NCBI GenBank assembly: GCA_010672925.1
Contig: JAAHFP010000020.1
Location: forward strand, 1-64,000
Direction of reading: 5' to 3'
Length of the DNA stretch: 64,000 nucleotides
From: Symploca sp. SIO1C2
Lineage (GTDB): Bacteria > Cyanobacteriota > Cyanobacteriia > Cyanobacteriales > Coleofasciculaceae
The position numbers and the translations under genes are program-made. The notes below the pieces were generated by a model that was not told the origin of the DNA, did no database searches, and saw nothing but the letters and a program-made list of their open reading frames with translations. Each line of letters begins with the position of its first letter. The stretch's first letter is position 1. Below, piece by piece: positions 42,493 through 50,418 of this stretch.

Positions 42493-43860
42493 ATGCTCAA
42501 AGCGATAATTGTAAAAAACTTTAAATGTTTTAAAGAAGAAGTAAAATTTCCTTTAGGGCAACTAACTTTATTAACAGGGATTAATGGACGTGGTAAATCA
42601 ACGATGCTCCAATCCTTACTCTTAATGAGACAATCTATCGAACACAATGATAATGGTGCTCAGCTTGTCTTGAATGGTAGTTGTGTAAATTTAGGTAGTT
42701 TTAATAACATTAGAAATAGTAATGTATCAAGGGAAGAGTCGATTATATTTAAATACTTGCATGAAGATATTGGAGAGTTATCAGAAAATAATAGTTTCAA
42801 AATTGTTGGGTCTGCTCAATATCTTTTTGAAGAAAACTATCAAGATGATATGGTTGCTCAAATACATAATATTGAATTTGATGAGAATATTATAGTAGAG
42901 TATTTTAACAAGATTGATAGTAGTAATACATATGGTAGTATACCACACAATATAAATTCAGTTTATCAAAACTTGAGTCCGGATCAATTTAAGTTAGATA
43001 GGAGAGTCTACAAATATATATCTGACATCCCAGAGGAAAAAATATTCAATGGTAATTGTTCATTACGCAAATTATTGCCTTCGGTACTTATGTTAGGTTT
43101 TCAAAATTCAAGAGGTGTTTTTCTTAATATACATCCACTCAATCTGTACAAATCTTTACGTTTCGATAAAATTCATTATATATCAGCAGACCGTATAGGC
43201 CCACAGGAATTTTATCGAAAATCCACTCTAACAAAGTTTCCCAATGTAGGCTCAAAGGGAGAACTTACAGCTAATTTACTGCATAAAAATAAAGACCATC
43301 TAGTTAATGAGCAGTTATGCCTAGGAGAAGATGCCAAAACATTAGCTACTCAAACAGAGGAGTGGCTGAATCAAATTTTTGACGGTGGCAAGGTTGAAAT
43401 TACTAGTTCAGAAAGTAATATACTAGAACTGATGTTCAATACAAGTAGCTCAAAAGATCGTTTTAGACCAGCTAATGTTGGCTTCGGTTATCACTGTGTC
43501 TTACCGATTGTTGTTTCAGGTTTGATGGCTAAACCAGGTGAGATATTAATTGTAGAAAACCCTGAAGCACATTTGCATCCAAAAGCACAATCACGTCTAG
43601 CTAAATTTTTGGCAAAAGTGAGCAGCTGTGGTGTACAAGTTTTTATTGAATCCCACAGCGATCATATATTGAATGCTTTGCGAATATCGGTTCTGGATAA
43701 AATGTTAAATCCTGAAAATTTAAAGATATTATATTTTCAGAACAAGGCTGAATCACCAGTTGTAGAAATTACTGTACAGCCTGATGGTAGTATTGAAGAA
43801 TGGCCAGAAGGCTTTTTCGACCAAATGGATAAAGATTTTGAACGGCTTTTTGGAATATAA
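42493..43860 (+). CDS. AAA ATPase with DUF3696
   Basis: This 455-aa ATPase is RecF/SMC-like. Walker A is TGINGRGKST (about residues 28-37). A long variable insertion follows, then NVGFGYHCVLPIVVSGLMA and Walker B ILIVENPEAHLHPKAQ (about 351-366). The switch region is FIESHSDHILNALRI. The C-terminal stretch (ILYFQNKAESPVVEITVQPDGSI, EWPEGFFDQMDKDF) is DUF3696. Such ATPases recur in phage-defence pairs. It sits between the DUF262 gene (3-base gap) and the third gene (1-base gap), forming a compact three-gene unit. Confidence 0.9.
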   Translation: MLKAIIVKNFKCFKEEVKFPLGQLTLLTGINGRGKSTMLQSLLLMRQSIEHNDNGAQLVLNGSCVNLGSFNNIRNSNVSREESIIFKYLHEDIGELSENNSFKIVGSAQYLFEENYQDDMVAQIHNIEFDENIIVEYFNKIDSSNTYGSIPHNINSVYQNLSPDQFKLDRRVYKYISDIPEEKIFNGNCSLRKLLPSVLMLGFQNSRGVFLNIHPLNLYKSLRFDKIHYISADRIGPQEFYRKSTLTKFPNVGSKGELTANLLHKNKDHLVNEQLCLGEDAKTLATQTEEWLNQIFDGGKVEITSSESNILELMFNTSSSKDRFRPANVGFGYHCVLPIVVSGLMAKPGEILIVENPEAHLHPKAQSRLAKFLAKVSSCGVQVFIESHSDHILNALRISVLDKMLNPENLKILYFQNKAESPVVEITVQPDGSIEEWPEGFFDQMDKDFERLFGI

Positions 43861-43861
43861 C

Positions 43862-44719
43862 ATGGAAATATTTATTAATGAAGTTTCCTTAGAAGGGCAG
43901 TATCTAACAGAGGCAGAATTTAAGGATGCAGTAAAAATTTTCAAATCTATTTTTGAGTTGCTACATCAAAAAATCAAGGAAAAGACTGTCTACAAAGAAA
44001 ATAGTAATTTATTTATCAATTATGATGCGATTAGAGGCTCTAATTTTCAGCAGAGTTTAAATAAACTAAAGGACAAATCTCTTAAAATAGCTTTTAAAAA
44101 TATTGTTTTCAACAAATTGAATCCTAAAGAGTGGCGTCAAGAGCAAGTCCACTCTCCAGATGATTTTTTCGATTACCTGACACCTGAAGATTGTCGAGAT
44201 GTTACAGATACTTCACTAGCGGAAGTCACTGAAAGGCAGTTGCAAAACAGCAATATAACTTACTTGGTGATTAATTTTATCAACTCTAGTTTTATAGTTG
44301 TCCATCCAGATATCAAGGAATGTTGCCTAATTTCCATAATCAAAAACAATAATGAAACTCAGCCTATTGATTTAGATGGTATTGATCATCAAGTAGCCCT
44401 TAAGCATTGGTTAGAGTCCAAACTAAAATTAAGCCAAGTAGAATATGATCAATCTTCTGCTGTTCCCCCTAGAGATGAGCAAACTATATTAAGAAATTCT
44501 CAAAGATTTCAAAGGACTACTAATAGATATGACGGTAGAGCAGTTTACTGTGAAATCGCTACAGGTAGGTATTGGTATGTAGATAATTTACATTCCGGTA
44601 AAGCAGCTCATTTAGAAGTTTTCGACAAAACCGGACAGCTACACCTCGGAGAAGCTGACTTACAAGGGAACATTGATGAGTCTAGATGTGATAAAGACAA
44701 AACTCTGAAGATATCATAG
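43862..44719 (+). CDS. Third gene of DUF262-ATPase unit, with colicin-E3-like C-terminus
   Basis: This 285-aa protein starts at the ATG at 43862, one base after the ATPase stop. The N-terminal 200 residues are helical and unrecognised. The last 60 residues (YWYVDNLHSGKAAHLEVFD, then GQLHLGEADLQGN) resemble the ribonuclease domain of colicin E3, whose corresponding core is a D-x-x-H...E arrangement followed by G-x-HLG-x-x-D. Here D241, H244 and E252 fill those places, with about four extra residues before the glutamate, and lysines near the C-terminus could supply the basic residue. If right, the product would cut 16S rRNA and be the toxic effector of the unit. The match is by eye and needs a profile search. 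Confidence 0.65.
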   Translation: MEIFINEVSLEGQYLTEAEFKDAVKIFKSIFELLHQKIKEKTVYKENSNLFINYDAIRGSNFQQSLNKLKDKSLKIAFKNIVFNKLNPKEWRQEQVHSPDDFFDYLTPEDCRDVTDTSLAEVTERQLQNSNITYLVINFINSSFIVVHPDIKECCLISIIKNNNETQPIDLDGIDHQVALKHWLESKLKLSQVEYDQSSAVPPRDEQTILRNSQRFQRTTNRYDGRAVYCEIATGRYWYVDNLHSGKAAHLEVFDKTGQLHLGEADLQGNIDESRCDKDKTLKIS

Positions 44720-44770
44720 TGCGATCGCGTCAACCCTTTTTAACCAGAAAATTCCCACCTTAGGGGAAAG

Positions 44771-44842
44771 TATAGCAATTCTCGCATCCGTGAGGTATAC
44801 TTCCCATGCCCAATTCTAAATTCTAAATTCTAAATTCTAAAT
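44771..44842. repeat. Solo end of TTCTCG/GTGAGGTA family plus ATTCTAA tandem repeats
   Basis: 44771-44800 (TATAGCAATTCTCGCATCCG, then TGAGGTATAC) matches the ends of 31497-31623 and 40897-41003. 44811-44842 is a run of ATTCTAA heptamers. Confidence 0.6.
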
Positions 44843-44849
44843 TCGACCT

Positions 44850-45245
44850 TCAGGCAATCCTATCAAGTAATTGCCTACGCTTTTGCTCAAACTCATACTC
44901 AGACAATAATCCCTCTTGACGTAAGCTATCCAATTGTCGAAGAGCATCAGCCACTGCTCCCACTTGCGCAGGATCAACTGCAGGTGCTTGATTGGTATTC
45001 TCTAAGGTCTCAGGTATCAAATCATGGTTAAACTTACGGTTAAACTCATCTTGACCTTGACCCAAATACCAAACACCTTCGATAACACTAGCAATCCTAG
45101 GAATCGGCGTCCAGCACAGTAGCAAGTATAGTACCCCCCAAAATGGTTGTCCCAGATAAAACTTGTGGAATCCGGAAATGGGTAGTACTGTACCACTGAA
45201 GGCTAGTATGGCTGCAACTCTTCTACTCTTTGGTTTGCTCAACAT
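44850..45245 (-). CDS. TM2-domain protein with C-terminal SHOCT motif
   Basis: This 131-aa protein is predicted to lie in the membrane. Residues about 8-65 form two hydrophobic helices with the TM2 pattern (ILAFSGTVLPISGFHKFYLGQPFWGVLYLLLC). The C-terminal 30 residues (LRQLDSLRQEGLLSEYEFEQ) are a SHOCT motif (short C-terminal domain), thought to mediate oligomerisation. The role of such proteins is unknown. It is convergent with the three-gene defence unit. Confidence 0.85.
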   Translation of the reverse strand: MLSKPKSRRVAAILAFSGTVLPISGFHKFYLGQPFWGVLYLLLCWTPIPRIASVIEGVWYLGQGQDEFNRKFNHDLIPETLENTNQAPAVDPAQVGAVADALRQLDSLRQEGLLSEYEFEQKRRQLLDRIA

Positions 45246-45348
45246 CTTTGTTCTTACCTACTCCCAATAGCTCCGTGCACAACAACCAGCAATTCTCTTT
45301 ATATGATAAAGAACAGGACTTAGCTATCCATCGATTATCATTTGGTTT

Positions 45349-45442
45349 TATAGCAACCGCCAAGGGGATTAGGACAAGGGCTTAAGCCCCTTGTTAACTT
45401 CCTTACCTGAGAATGTCTTAACCACCCTGGCGACTGCTATAT
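45349..45442. repeat. Repeat family with GATATAGCA-CGCC ends, copy 2
   Basis: The left end TATAGCAACCGCCAAGG and right end CCCTGGCGACTGCTATATC are inverted relatives. The middle has GGGCTTAAGCCCC. About 94 bp, in the spacer upstream of the PotC gene. Confidence 0.7.
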
Positions 45443-45490
45443 CTAGGGCAAAGATACCCCTTACAGGCAAAATAAGAATACTTAATCACA

Positions 45491-46342
45491 ATGACAGAGA
45501 AACTCTCACCGCATCAGGAGGAGGAGATTCCCTTAGAGATGCACCAGTCTAAATCAAAGTTTCCCTTCTCCTGGCAGGGAAATTTCTCCCTACTAATGTA
45601 CTTCTATATGTACCTGCCTATTCTGGTGCTGACGTTTTATAGCTTCAATGATTCTGCTTATAGCGCTAATTGGCAGGGATTCACCCTCAAATGGTACATC
45701 AAGCTGCTGAAAGACTCCCGTATCGGCAGTGCGTTATTTAATAGCCTGCAAGTAGCTTTTTGGGCAGTCCTGATTGCTGCGGTCATTGGTACAATGATGT
45801 CTGTGGGTTTAGCCCGTTACCAATTTAGAGGCAAAACCTTGTATAAAGGTACATCCTATCTACCGCTGATTGTACCCGACATTGCGATCGCGGTTTCTAC
45901 CTTAGTTTTCTTGGCAGTTGTCGGTACTCCCCTAAGTCTGTGGACAATTGTGGCGGCTCATGTGGTATTCTGCCTTGCCTATGTCGCTATTGTTGTTTCT
46001 TCAAGAATTTCCAGTCTTGATCCTCATTTAGAAGAAGCTGCTCTCGATTTAGGGGCAACTCCAGTTCAAGCTTTTATCCAAGTGCTGCTACCGGAATTGA
46101 TGCCAGCCATTATCGCCGGTTGTCTATTATCTTTTGTCCTGAGTATGGACGACTTTCTTATTTCCAGTTTTACTGCTGGTACTGGTGCCACGACTCTACC
46201 AATGGAAATCTTTAGCCGTATTCGCACCGGCGTTAAACCGGATATCAATGCCTTGAGTGTTATGTTAATTTTAGGCTCTGGGTTAGTTGCCTTCCTCGCT
46301 GAATCCCTTCGTTATCGGAGTGAACAGAAACGGTTTGATTAG
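45491..46342 (+). CDS. potC: PotC-type ABC transporter permease
   Basis: This 283-aa integral membrane permease has about six transmembrane helices. The first follows a 30-residue cytoplasmic tail, then SLLMYFYMYLPILVLTFYSFN. The EAA loop, EEAALDLGATPVQAFIQVLLPE (about residues 183-204, quoted across its 22 positions in abbreviated sense), docks the ATPase. SMDDFLISSFTAGTG and TTLPMEIFSRIR are typical of PotC in spermidine/putrescine importers. The PotA, PotB and PotD partners are not adjacent on this strand downstream, and upstream lies only a repeat and a divergent gene, so the operon is split or the partners lie elsewhere. Confidence 0.85.
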   Translation: MTEKLSPHQEEEIPLEMHQSKSKFPFSWQGNFSLLMYFYMYLPILVLTFYSFNDSAYSANWQGFTLKWYIKLLKDSRIGSALFNSLQVAFWAVLIAAVIGTMMSVGLARYQFRGKTLYKGTSYLPLIVPDIAIAVSTLVFLAVVGTPLSLWTIVAAHVVFCLAYVAIVVSSRISSLDPHLEEAALDLGATPVQAFIQVLLPELMPAIIAGCLLSFVLSMDDFLISSFTAGTGATTLPMEIFSRIRTGVKPDINALSVMLILGSGLVAFLAESLRYRSEQKRFD

Positions 46343-46355
46343 GGAATTGTTGTTT

Positions 46356-46456
46356 GGGAATAGGGAATAGGGAATAGGGAATAGGGAATAGGGAATGAAT
46401 GATTGGGAATATCTCCCTTGTCTCCCTTGTCTCCCTTGTCTCCCTTGTCTCCCCAA
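46356..46456. repeat. GGGAATA and CTCCCTTGT tandem repeats
   Basis: Heptameric GGGAATA units (about 46358-46397) are followed by TCTCCCTTG units (about 46413-46452) between convergent genes. Confidence 0.8.
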
Positions 46457-46480
46457 TTTCCCCCATTCCCCTCCGGAACA

Positions 46481-47284
46481 TTACCTTACCGGTACAGCCA
46501 AGACTGGTACTGTTCGTTCTGAGGTAGAAGAAGTACCTGGAGTTTGATTAGTAGTTGCAGTTTCCTCTGGGGAAGGTGCTGCGATGCCAGATTGGGGATC
46601 CGACTCATATATATACTCCTCTATCGGTCCATCTATTGGCTCATTAATCTGTAGTAGTGGTTGATCTATGGGATCTGTTACCGCACTTCCAGGGGAATCA
46701 AATTCTGCTGAACCATAACTAAGATAGATATGACCTAATTCCCTTCCTTGATAAGTCCTTTTGGCAAATCGCCAACCGGGATCTAGGAAAATCTTCTCAT
46801 TACCAGTAGCGTAGCCTCGGGTTCTACCAACCGGGATCCTTTTGAGCCCACGTCCTGCCCAGGGTCGGGGGACAGCAACTAGCACAATTTCATTCTGACG
46901 TTCAACTAATGTGAGCAAATAATCGGAACCCAAGTCTTGATTATCCACACGGATTGAATAGCCGTTACTGTCAGTGCTGCGCCGACAAATACCCGTGAAG
47001 TCAAAAGTTCTGAGTAGAGTATTTACCAGGACTAGATTATTTGCACTTTGAGCATTCTGTTCTCTCCAACAATCCCGATGCCTAATTTGCCCTTCTTCGG
47101 AAATCTGCTCTAAGATAATTAGTTTATGGTCACCGTCCTGATATTCGACTGCTACGGCGATGAAGTCTTCCTGCTCAACATCTTTTTCCTGAAAAACGTT
47201 AGCACTTGCTGGACTTAAACCACCAATTGTCAGGCAGGAAACCGTAGTGATTACAGCAGCTTGCAGCCATTTAGCAATTTTCAT
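46481..47284 (-). CDS. DUF3747 exported protein
   Basis: This 267-aa protein has a signal peptide (core AAVITTVSCLTIGGL, cleavage near ASAN, about residue 29). The DUF3747 region spans about 30-190: FIAVAVEYQDGDHKLIILEQ, the CW...FDFTGICRRSTDSNGYSIR box, and FLDPGWRFAKRTYQGRELGHIYLSY. The last 75 residues are proline/threonine/glutamate-rich and probably disordered. The family is cyanobacterial and its function is unknown, probably periplasmic. It is convergent with potC across tandem repeats. Confidence 0.78.
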   Translation of the reverse strand: MKIAKWLQAAVITTVSCLTIGGLSPASANVFQEKDVEQEDFIAVAVEYQDGDHKLIILEQISEEGQIRHRDCWREQNAQSANNLVLVNTLLRTFDFTGICRRSTDSNGYSIRVDNQDLGSDYLLTLVERQNEIVLVAVPRPWAGRGLKRIPVGRTRGYATGNEKIFLDPGWRFAKRTYQGRELGHIYLSYGSAEFDSPGSAVTDPIDQPLLQINEPIDGPIEEYIYESDPQSGIAAPSPEETATTNQTPGTSSTSERTVPVLAVPVR

Positions 47285-47731
47285 GATTTATGCAATATAC
47301 TCAACTTCTACGCTCTAAATAGACGCTAATTTATCAAAGTTAGCTCCCTTAAGCAACTAAAAATTTCAAAAATCAATATACCCAAAAGGATCTTAATTTT
47401 CTACTGGTTCGATTGCTAAGGTGAGCACCACCTGGGCTTGCCTTTGGCCTGGTTTCTTAGGAGGTTCACAGATGGTTTATAATGCAGACATCTTGTGCAA
47501 CTCTTAAGTTCCCAACTCAGATATTGGTTAATGTTAAACTGCAATGGGTATCTTCTGCTTCAGATACTCCAAGCTCTGGTAAGCATTCTTACCAGGACTC
47601 TCTGAGTTATGCCTGTTGCCCGAACTCACCCAGAGGTTAACCTTTGTTGTTCGGAGTAGTTAAATTGTCTTTTAGCAAAATTTCTTGTGGTTGTAAACCC
47701 CTGCTTCTTCTTCTTGAAGCCTTACGAAAAA
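47285..47731. other. Intergenic region upstream of the GNAT gene
   Basis: No long gene is visible. A perfect TATAAT (47478-47483) lies inside an 11-codon mini-frame (47472-47507) that has AGGAGG-like sequence just upstream. Either could belong to a leader of the acetyltransferase gene. Confidence 0.4.
47454..47483 (+). promoter_or_regulatory. Possible sigma-70 promoter
   Basis: The -10 TATAAT (47478-47483) is perfect. The best -35 at 18-bp spacing is TTCTTA (47454-47459), which matches only partly. It is some 250 bases before the GNAT gene. Confidence 0.25.
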
Positions 47732-48334
47732 ATGATTGCCCCTCAGGATGCCGTTGCTACCAATGCACCAGACATCAAAATCCGCACAGCTCAATCTCAA
47801 GATTTGGGTCAACTAGCGGATATTCTGACGGATAGCTTTCATCCTCCCACTGGGATGATGCGCTGGGCTCAGCCTATATTAAGATTAGGAATTTACGAGG
47901 ATTTGCGCAATCGACTGCGCTCAAATTCTGAGCATTACTTCTGTTTAGTGGCTGCTGTTTCCCAGGTTTCCACCCTCACCAATGCCGATGAAGAGATTGC
48001 GGGTACTGTAGAAATTTCCCTTCGCTCTCCTCCTTCCTGGAAACCTCAGACATCCCAATATGTCTATATTTCTAACCTAGCAGTCAGCCAGTCGTGCCGA
48101 CGACAGGGAGTCGCTAAACAATTGCTCCTAGCTTGCGATCGCACTGCTCAAGAATGGGGATTTAAACAAATTTCCCTTCATGTACTTGAAGATAATCATC
48201 AAGCACGACAGCTTTATCTCAAGACAGGATATCAACTGTGCGAGGTTGAGCCTAGTTACGGTGCATGGAAACTATTAAGGCGCCCCAAACGCCTACTGTT
48301 GCAAAAGAACCTTGCAACTACTACAACTAATTAA
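47732..48334 (+). CDS. GNAT family N-acetyltransferase
   Basis: This 200-aa acetyltransferase uses the ATG at 47732; the frame is open to a GTG at 47687. The fold shows as IRTAQSQDLGQLADILTDSF (strand 1 and helix), YVYISNLAVSQSCRRQGVAK (strand 4 and the acetyl-CoA loop RRQGVAKQLL) and ISLHVLEDNHQARQLYLKTGYQ, with the terminal tyrosine helix. The sequence is RimI-like in layout, but the substrate (protein N-terminus or small amine) cannot be told. A following gene of unknown function is 68 bases downstream on the same strand. Confidence 0.88.
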   Translation: MIAPQDAVATNAPDIKIRTAQSQDLGQLADILTDSFHPPTGMMRWAQPILRLGIYEDLRNRLRSNSEHYFCLVAAVSQVSTLTNADEEIAGTVEISLRSPPSWKPQTSQYVYISNLAVSQSCRRQGVAKQLLLACDRTAQEWGFKQISLHVLEDNHQARQLYLKTGYQLCEVEPSYGAWKLLRRPKRLLLQKNLATTTTN

Positions 48335-48402
48335 ATAGTGATTCTTTATGGCTTCAAGCAGCATACCATAAAGGTTTCGCTAACTCTCAAAGCTATAGTA
48401 GC

Positions 48403-48882
48403 ATGACACAGCCAAGCCTGAATACCAGCAATAACGATAGTCAAGATTCCCAAGCCTTGAACATCCTCACCCAACTGCAGGATCAACAGCTGCTAATTGT
48501 GAGTCAGCGTCGGAATGGCTTAATTCTATATAAGCGCTATCACGCTGAATTTGCAGGACCGGGTGCAGCAGTAGGGGGATTATTTGATCTTGATTGTCAG
48601 CAAGTGCTACCAGTAGGAAATCTCTCCTTGCTCTCTCCTAAATTCCCAGAGGAGCGACAAAGAGCTTATGCACTTCGTATGCAGTGGATTAAACTGATTA
48701 AGCAAATTACTAGTAAGTCAGCACCCTTACAACGGGCTCAGAAAATCCTGGAACAGTTTGAAGGCTTCAATTTCAAAGCGGAGACGATTGCCGAACTACC
48801 AGATGAAGCCTTTGCACTTTTGGTTGGTGTTTTGCCTCATACAATTAGACAAGCACGTCATGCGCATCATCTCCGAGGCTAA
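48403..48882 (+). CDS. Conserved hypothetical cyanobacterial protein
   Basis: This 159-aa soluble protein has no recognised domain. It consists of a beta-rich centre (QQLLIVSQRRNGLILYKRYHAEFAGPGAAVGG) and a helical C-terminus (RMQWIKLIKQITSK, then LPDEAFALLVGVLPHTIRQ). There is no signal peptide, transmembrane segment or catalytic motif. It has ordinary codon content like its neighbours. It follows the GNAT gene by 68 bases and may share its transcript. It ends directly in a minisatellite. Confidence 0.6.
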   Translation: MTQPSLNTSNNDSQDSQALNILTQLQDQQLLIVSQRRNGLILYKRYHAEFAGPGAAVGGLFDLDCQQVLPVGNLSLLSPKFPEERQRAYALRMQWIKLIKQITSKSAPLQRAQKILEQFEGFNFKAETIAELPDEAFALLVGVLPHTIRQARHAHHLRG

Positions 48883-49097
48883 AGGTGGTAGGTGGCAGGT
48901 GGTAGGTGGTAGGTGGCAGGTGGTAGGTGGTAGGTGGCAGGAGGTAGGTGGTAGGTGGCAGGAGGAGCTGGGGGAGCTGGGGGAGCTGAGGAAGAAGAGA
49001 GAGCTGATAATTTTTGGATACAAAGCTCAAGAAATTCCACCCAAAATTTCGTTCACCCGGCAGGAGGCAGGAGGCAGGAGGCAGGAGGCAGGAGGGT
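48883..49097. repeat. Minisatellite of GGTAGGTGGCAGGT, GAGCTGGG and GGCAGGA units
   Basis: From 48883 to about 48962 there are tandem GGTGGTAGGTGGCAG-type units. GGGGAGCTG units follow to about 48990, and GGCAGGA units from 49062 to 49097. The arrays start at the stop codon of the preceding gene. Confidence 0.85.
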
Positions 49098-49136
49098 AAT
49101 AATAACTGTTTATCTGAACTTGATACAATTTAATTC

Positions 49137-49212
49137 TCAATTCCCGATTCCCAATTCCCAATTCTCCATTCTCCATTCTCCATTCTCCATTCTCCATTCT
49201 CCATTCTCCACT
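49137..49212. repeat. Heptamer repeats (CCATTCT/ATTCCCA) overlapping a gene end
   Basis: ATTCCCA units followed by about six TCCATTC units encode the tail of the metallophosphoesterase on the minus strand. Confidence 0.85.
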
Positions 49213-50030
49213 AAGGTAATCACCGTAACTTCTGGCGGACACAAAAAGCGTCCTGGAGCATAAGTTCCTAAACCGCGATTGACATACAGCTGGTTTGTGC
49301 CTATTTGATGCATCCCTCTTGTCCACTCCCAATGTTCAACAATACGAGAACATTCCTTTACTAAAGGTATCCAGTTCCGTATTGGTTTGGGTAAAGATCG
49401 ACCCAGCTGGTACAACAATTTGGGTGCTGTTCCCAATCCTGGAATGGTAATCTGACCACCATGAGTATGTCCAGATAGTTGTAAGTCTACTCGCCATGGT
49501 TGCAAGGACTGGGCGCTGTCAGGATTGTGGGCTAAAACAATACGGGGAGTGTCCGGAGATAGCTGGTTCATAGTTGATGCAGGATTGAACTCTGAGGAGA
49601 AAAAATCCGCTAATCCCACGAAGGGTAATCTTTTACCGAGGGGATAGGCTACCTCATTCCATAAAACGTTGATCCCAATACTCGTCAGGGCATCAATAAC
49701 TCGTGCTTTTGAATAATGGTAATATAGGTCATGGTTACCTAATATTGCATAGATACCAGTACGACTTTGCAAGTATTTGAGCCTTTGTACCAACCGGTTA
49801 ATCGGTGCTGGGTCATCAGTTACATAGTCGCCGGTTAACACAATTACATCAGGTTCTGCTTGATTAGTAGCTTCGATCGCTTGAGCTAACATTCTTTCTG
49901 ATAGTCGCCAGCCGTCGTAATGTAAATCGGAAAGCTGTACGATTTTTGTACCTTGCAACCCTGTTGGTAAATTAGCGATCGCTACCTTTACCTGTTCAAC
50001 ACGTAAGGAGCCGGAAAATATCCAGTGCAT
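49137..50030 (-). CDS. Metallophosphoesterase (YaeI-like)
   Basis: This 297-aa calcineurin-like phosphoesterase has the full set of metal-ligand motifs: LSDLHYDG (about 34-41), LTGDYV (about 65-70), ILGNHDLYYH (about 95-104), and SGHTHGGQ (about 186-193). The layout is that of YaeI/YkuE-type phosphodiesterases acting on phospholipids or small phosphodiesters. The C-terminus is odd. After the natural end near PPEVTVITLVE the frame reads straight through a CCATTCT minisatellite, giving an ENGEWRM repeat tail of about 25 residues. The tail probably arose by repeat expansion through the old stop. Confidence 0.88.
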   Translation of the reverse strand: MHWIFSGSLRVEQVKVAIANLPTGLQGTKIVQLSDLHYDGWRLSERMLAQAIEATNQAEPDVIVLTGDYVTDDPAPINRLVQRLKYLQSRTGIYAILGNHDLYYHYSKARVIDALTSIGINVLWNEVAYPLGKRLPFVGLADFFSSEFNPASTMNQLSPDTPRIVLAHNPDSAQSLQPWRVDLQLSGHTHGGQITIPGLGTAPKLLYQLGRSLPKPIRNWIPLVKECSRIVEHWEWTRGMHQIGTNQLYVNRGLGTYAPGRFLCPPEVTVITLVENGEWRMENGEWRMENWELGIGN

Positions 50031-50418
50031 GTCGCTGAGTTTAATTTTCTTGACAAGGTCGCTTCCAGCATAACTTGATGTATAATCAGCAGGCCAGTTT
50101 ATTATACTCAGATCTTCCCCTAAGCAGAAAGCATACCTAAAGAGACGCGGGGACGTGGGGACGCGGAGACGCGGGGAGATGAATTTTCATACATGGTGGT
50201 GAAAGACATTTTTTCATCAGGACTGTCTTCTCCCTGGTTTCTTCAGAGCAATTAGCCATTAGCAATTAGCCATTAGCCAGAGTGTTTCTGAAGAGCCCCC
50301 CAACTGGCGGCACGCCGCCCCCTACAAAGGTCAGAAACACTACTTCCTACCTTAGAGGCTTAGAACCTTATTTCCTTCTGCCCTCTGCCTTCTGCCTTCT
50401 GCCTTGTTTCTTAAAAGC
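50031..50418. other. Spacer with tandem repeats and a nested hairpin
   Basis: GGGGACGCGGAGACGC units lie near 50150-50180. GCCATTAGCAATTA units lie near 50250-50278. An inverted repeat AGTGTTTCTGA/TCAGAAACACT (50281-50341) encloses a GC hairpin (50306-50319). No gene was found. Confidence 0.6.
50281..50341. repeat. Nested inverted repeat
   Basis: The outer arms are AGTGTTTCTGA (50281-50291) and TCAGAAACACT (50331-50341). The inner stem is GGCGGC-AC-GCCGCC. It is probably a dispersed hairpin element. Confidence 0.65.

Noticed and set aside
47472..47507. 11-codon leader peptide with AGGAGG-like site before the GNAT gene
   Set aside because: There is no attenuator structure or regulatory codon run. 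It could be chance, and the same bases contain TATAAT.
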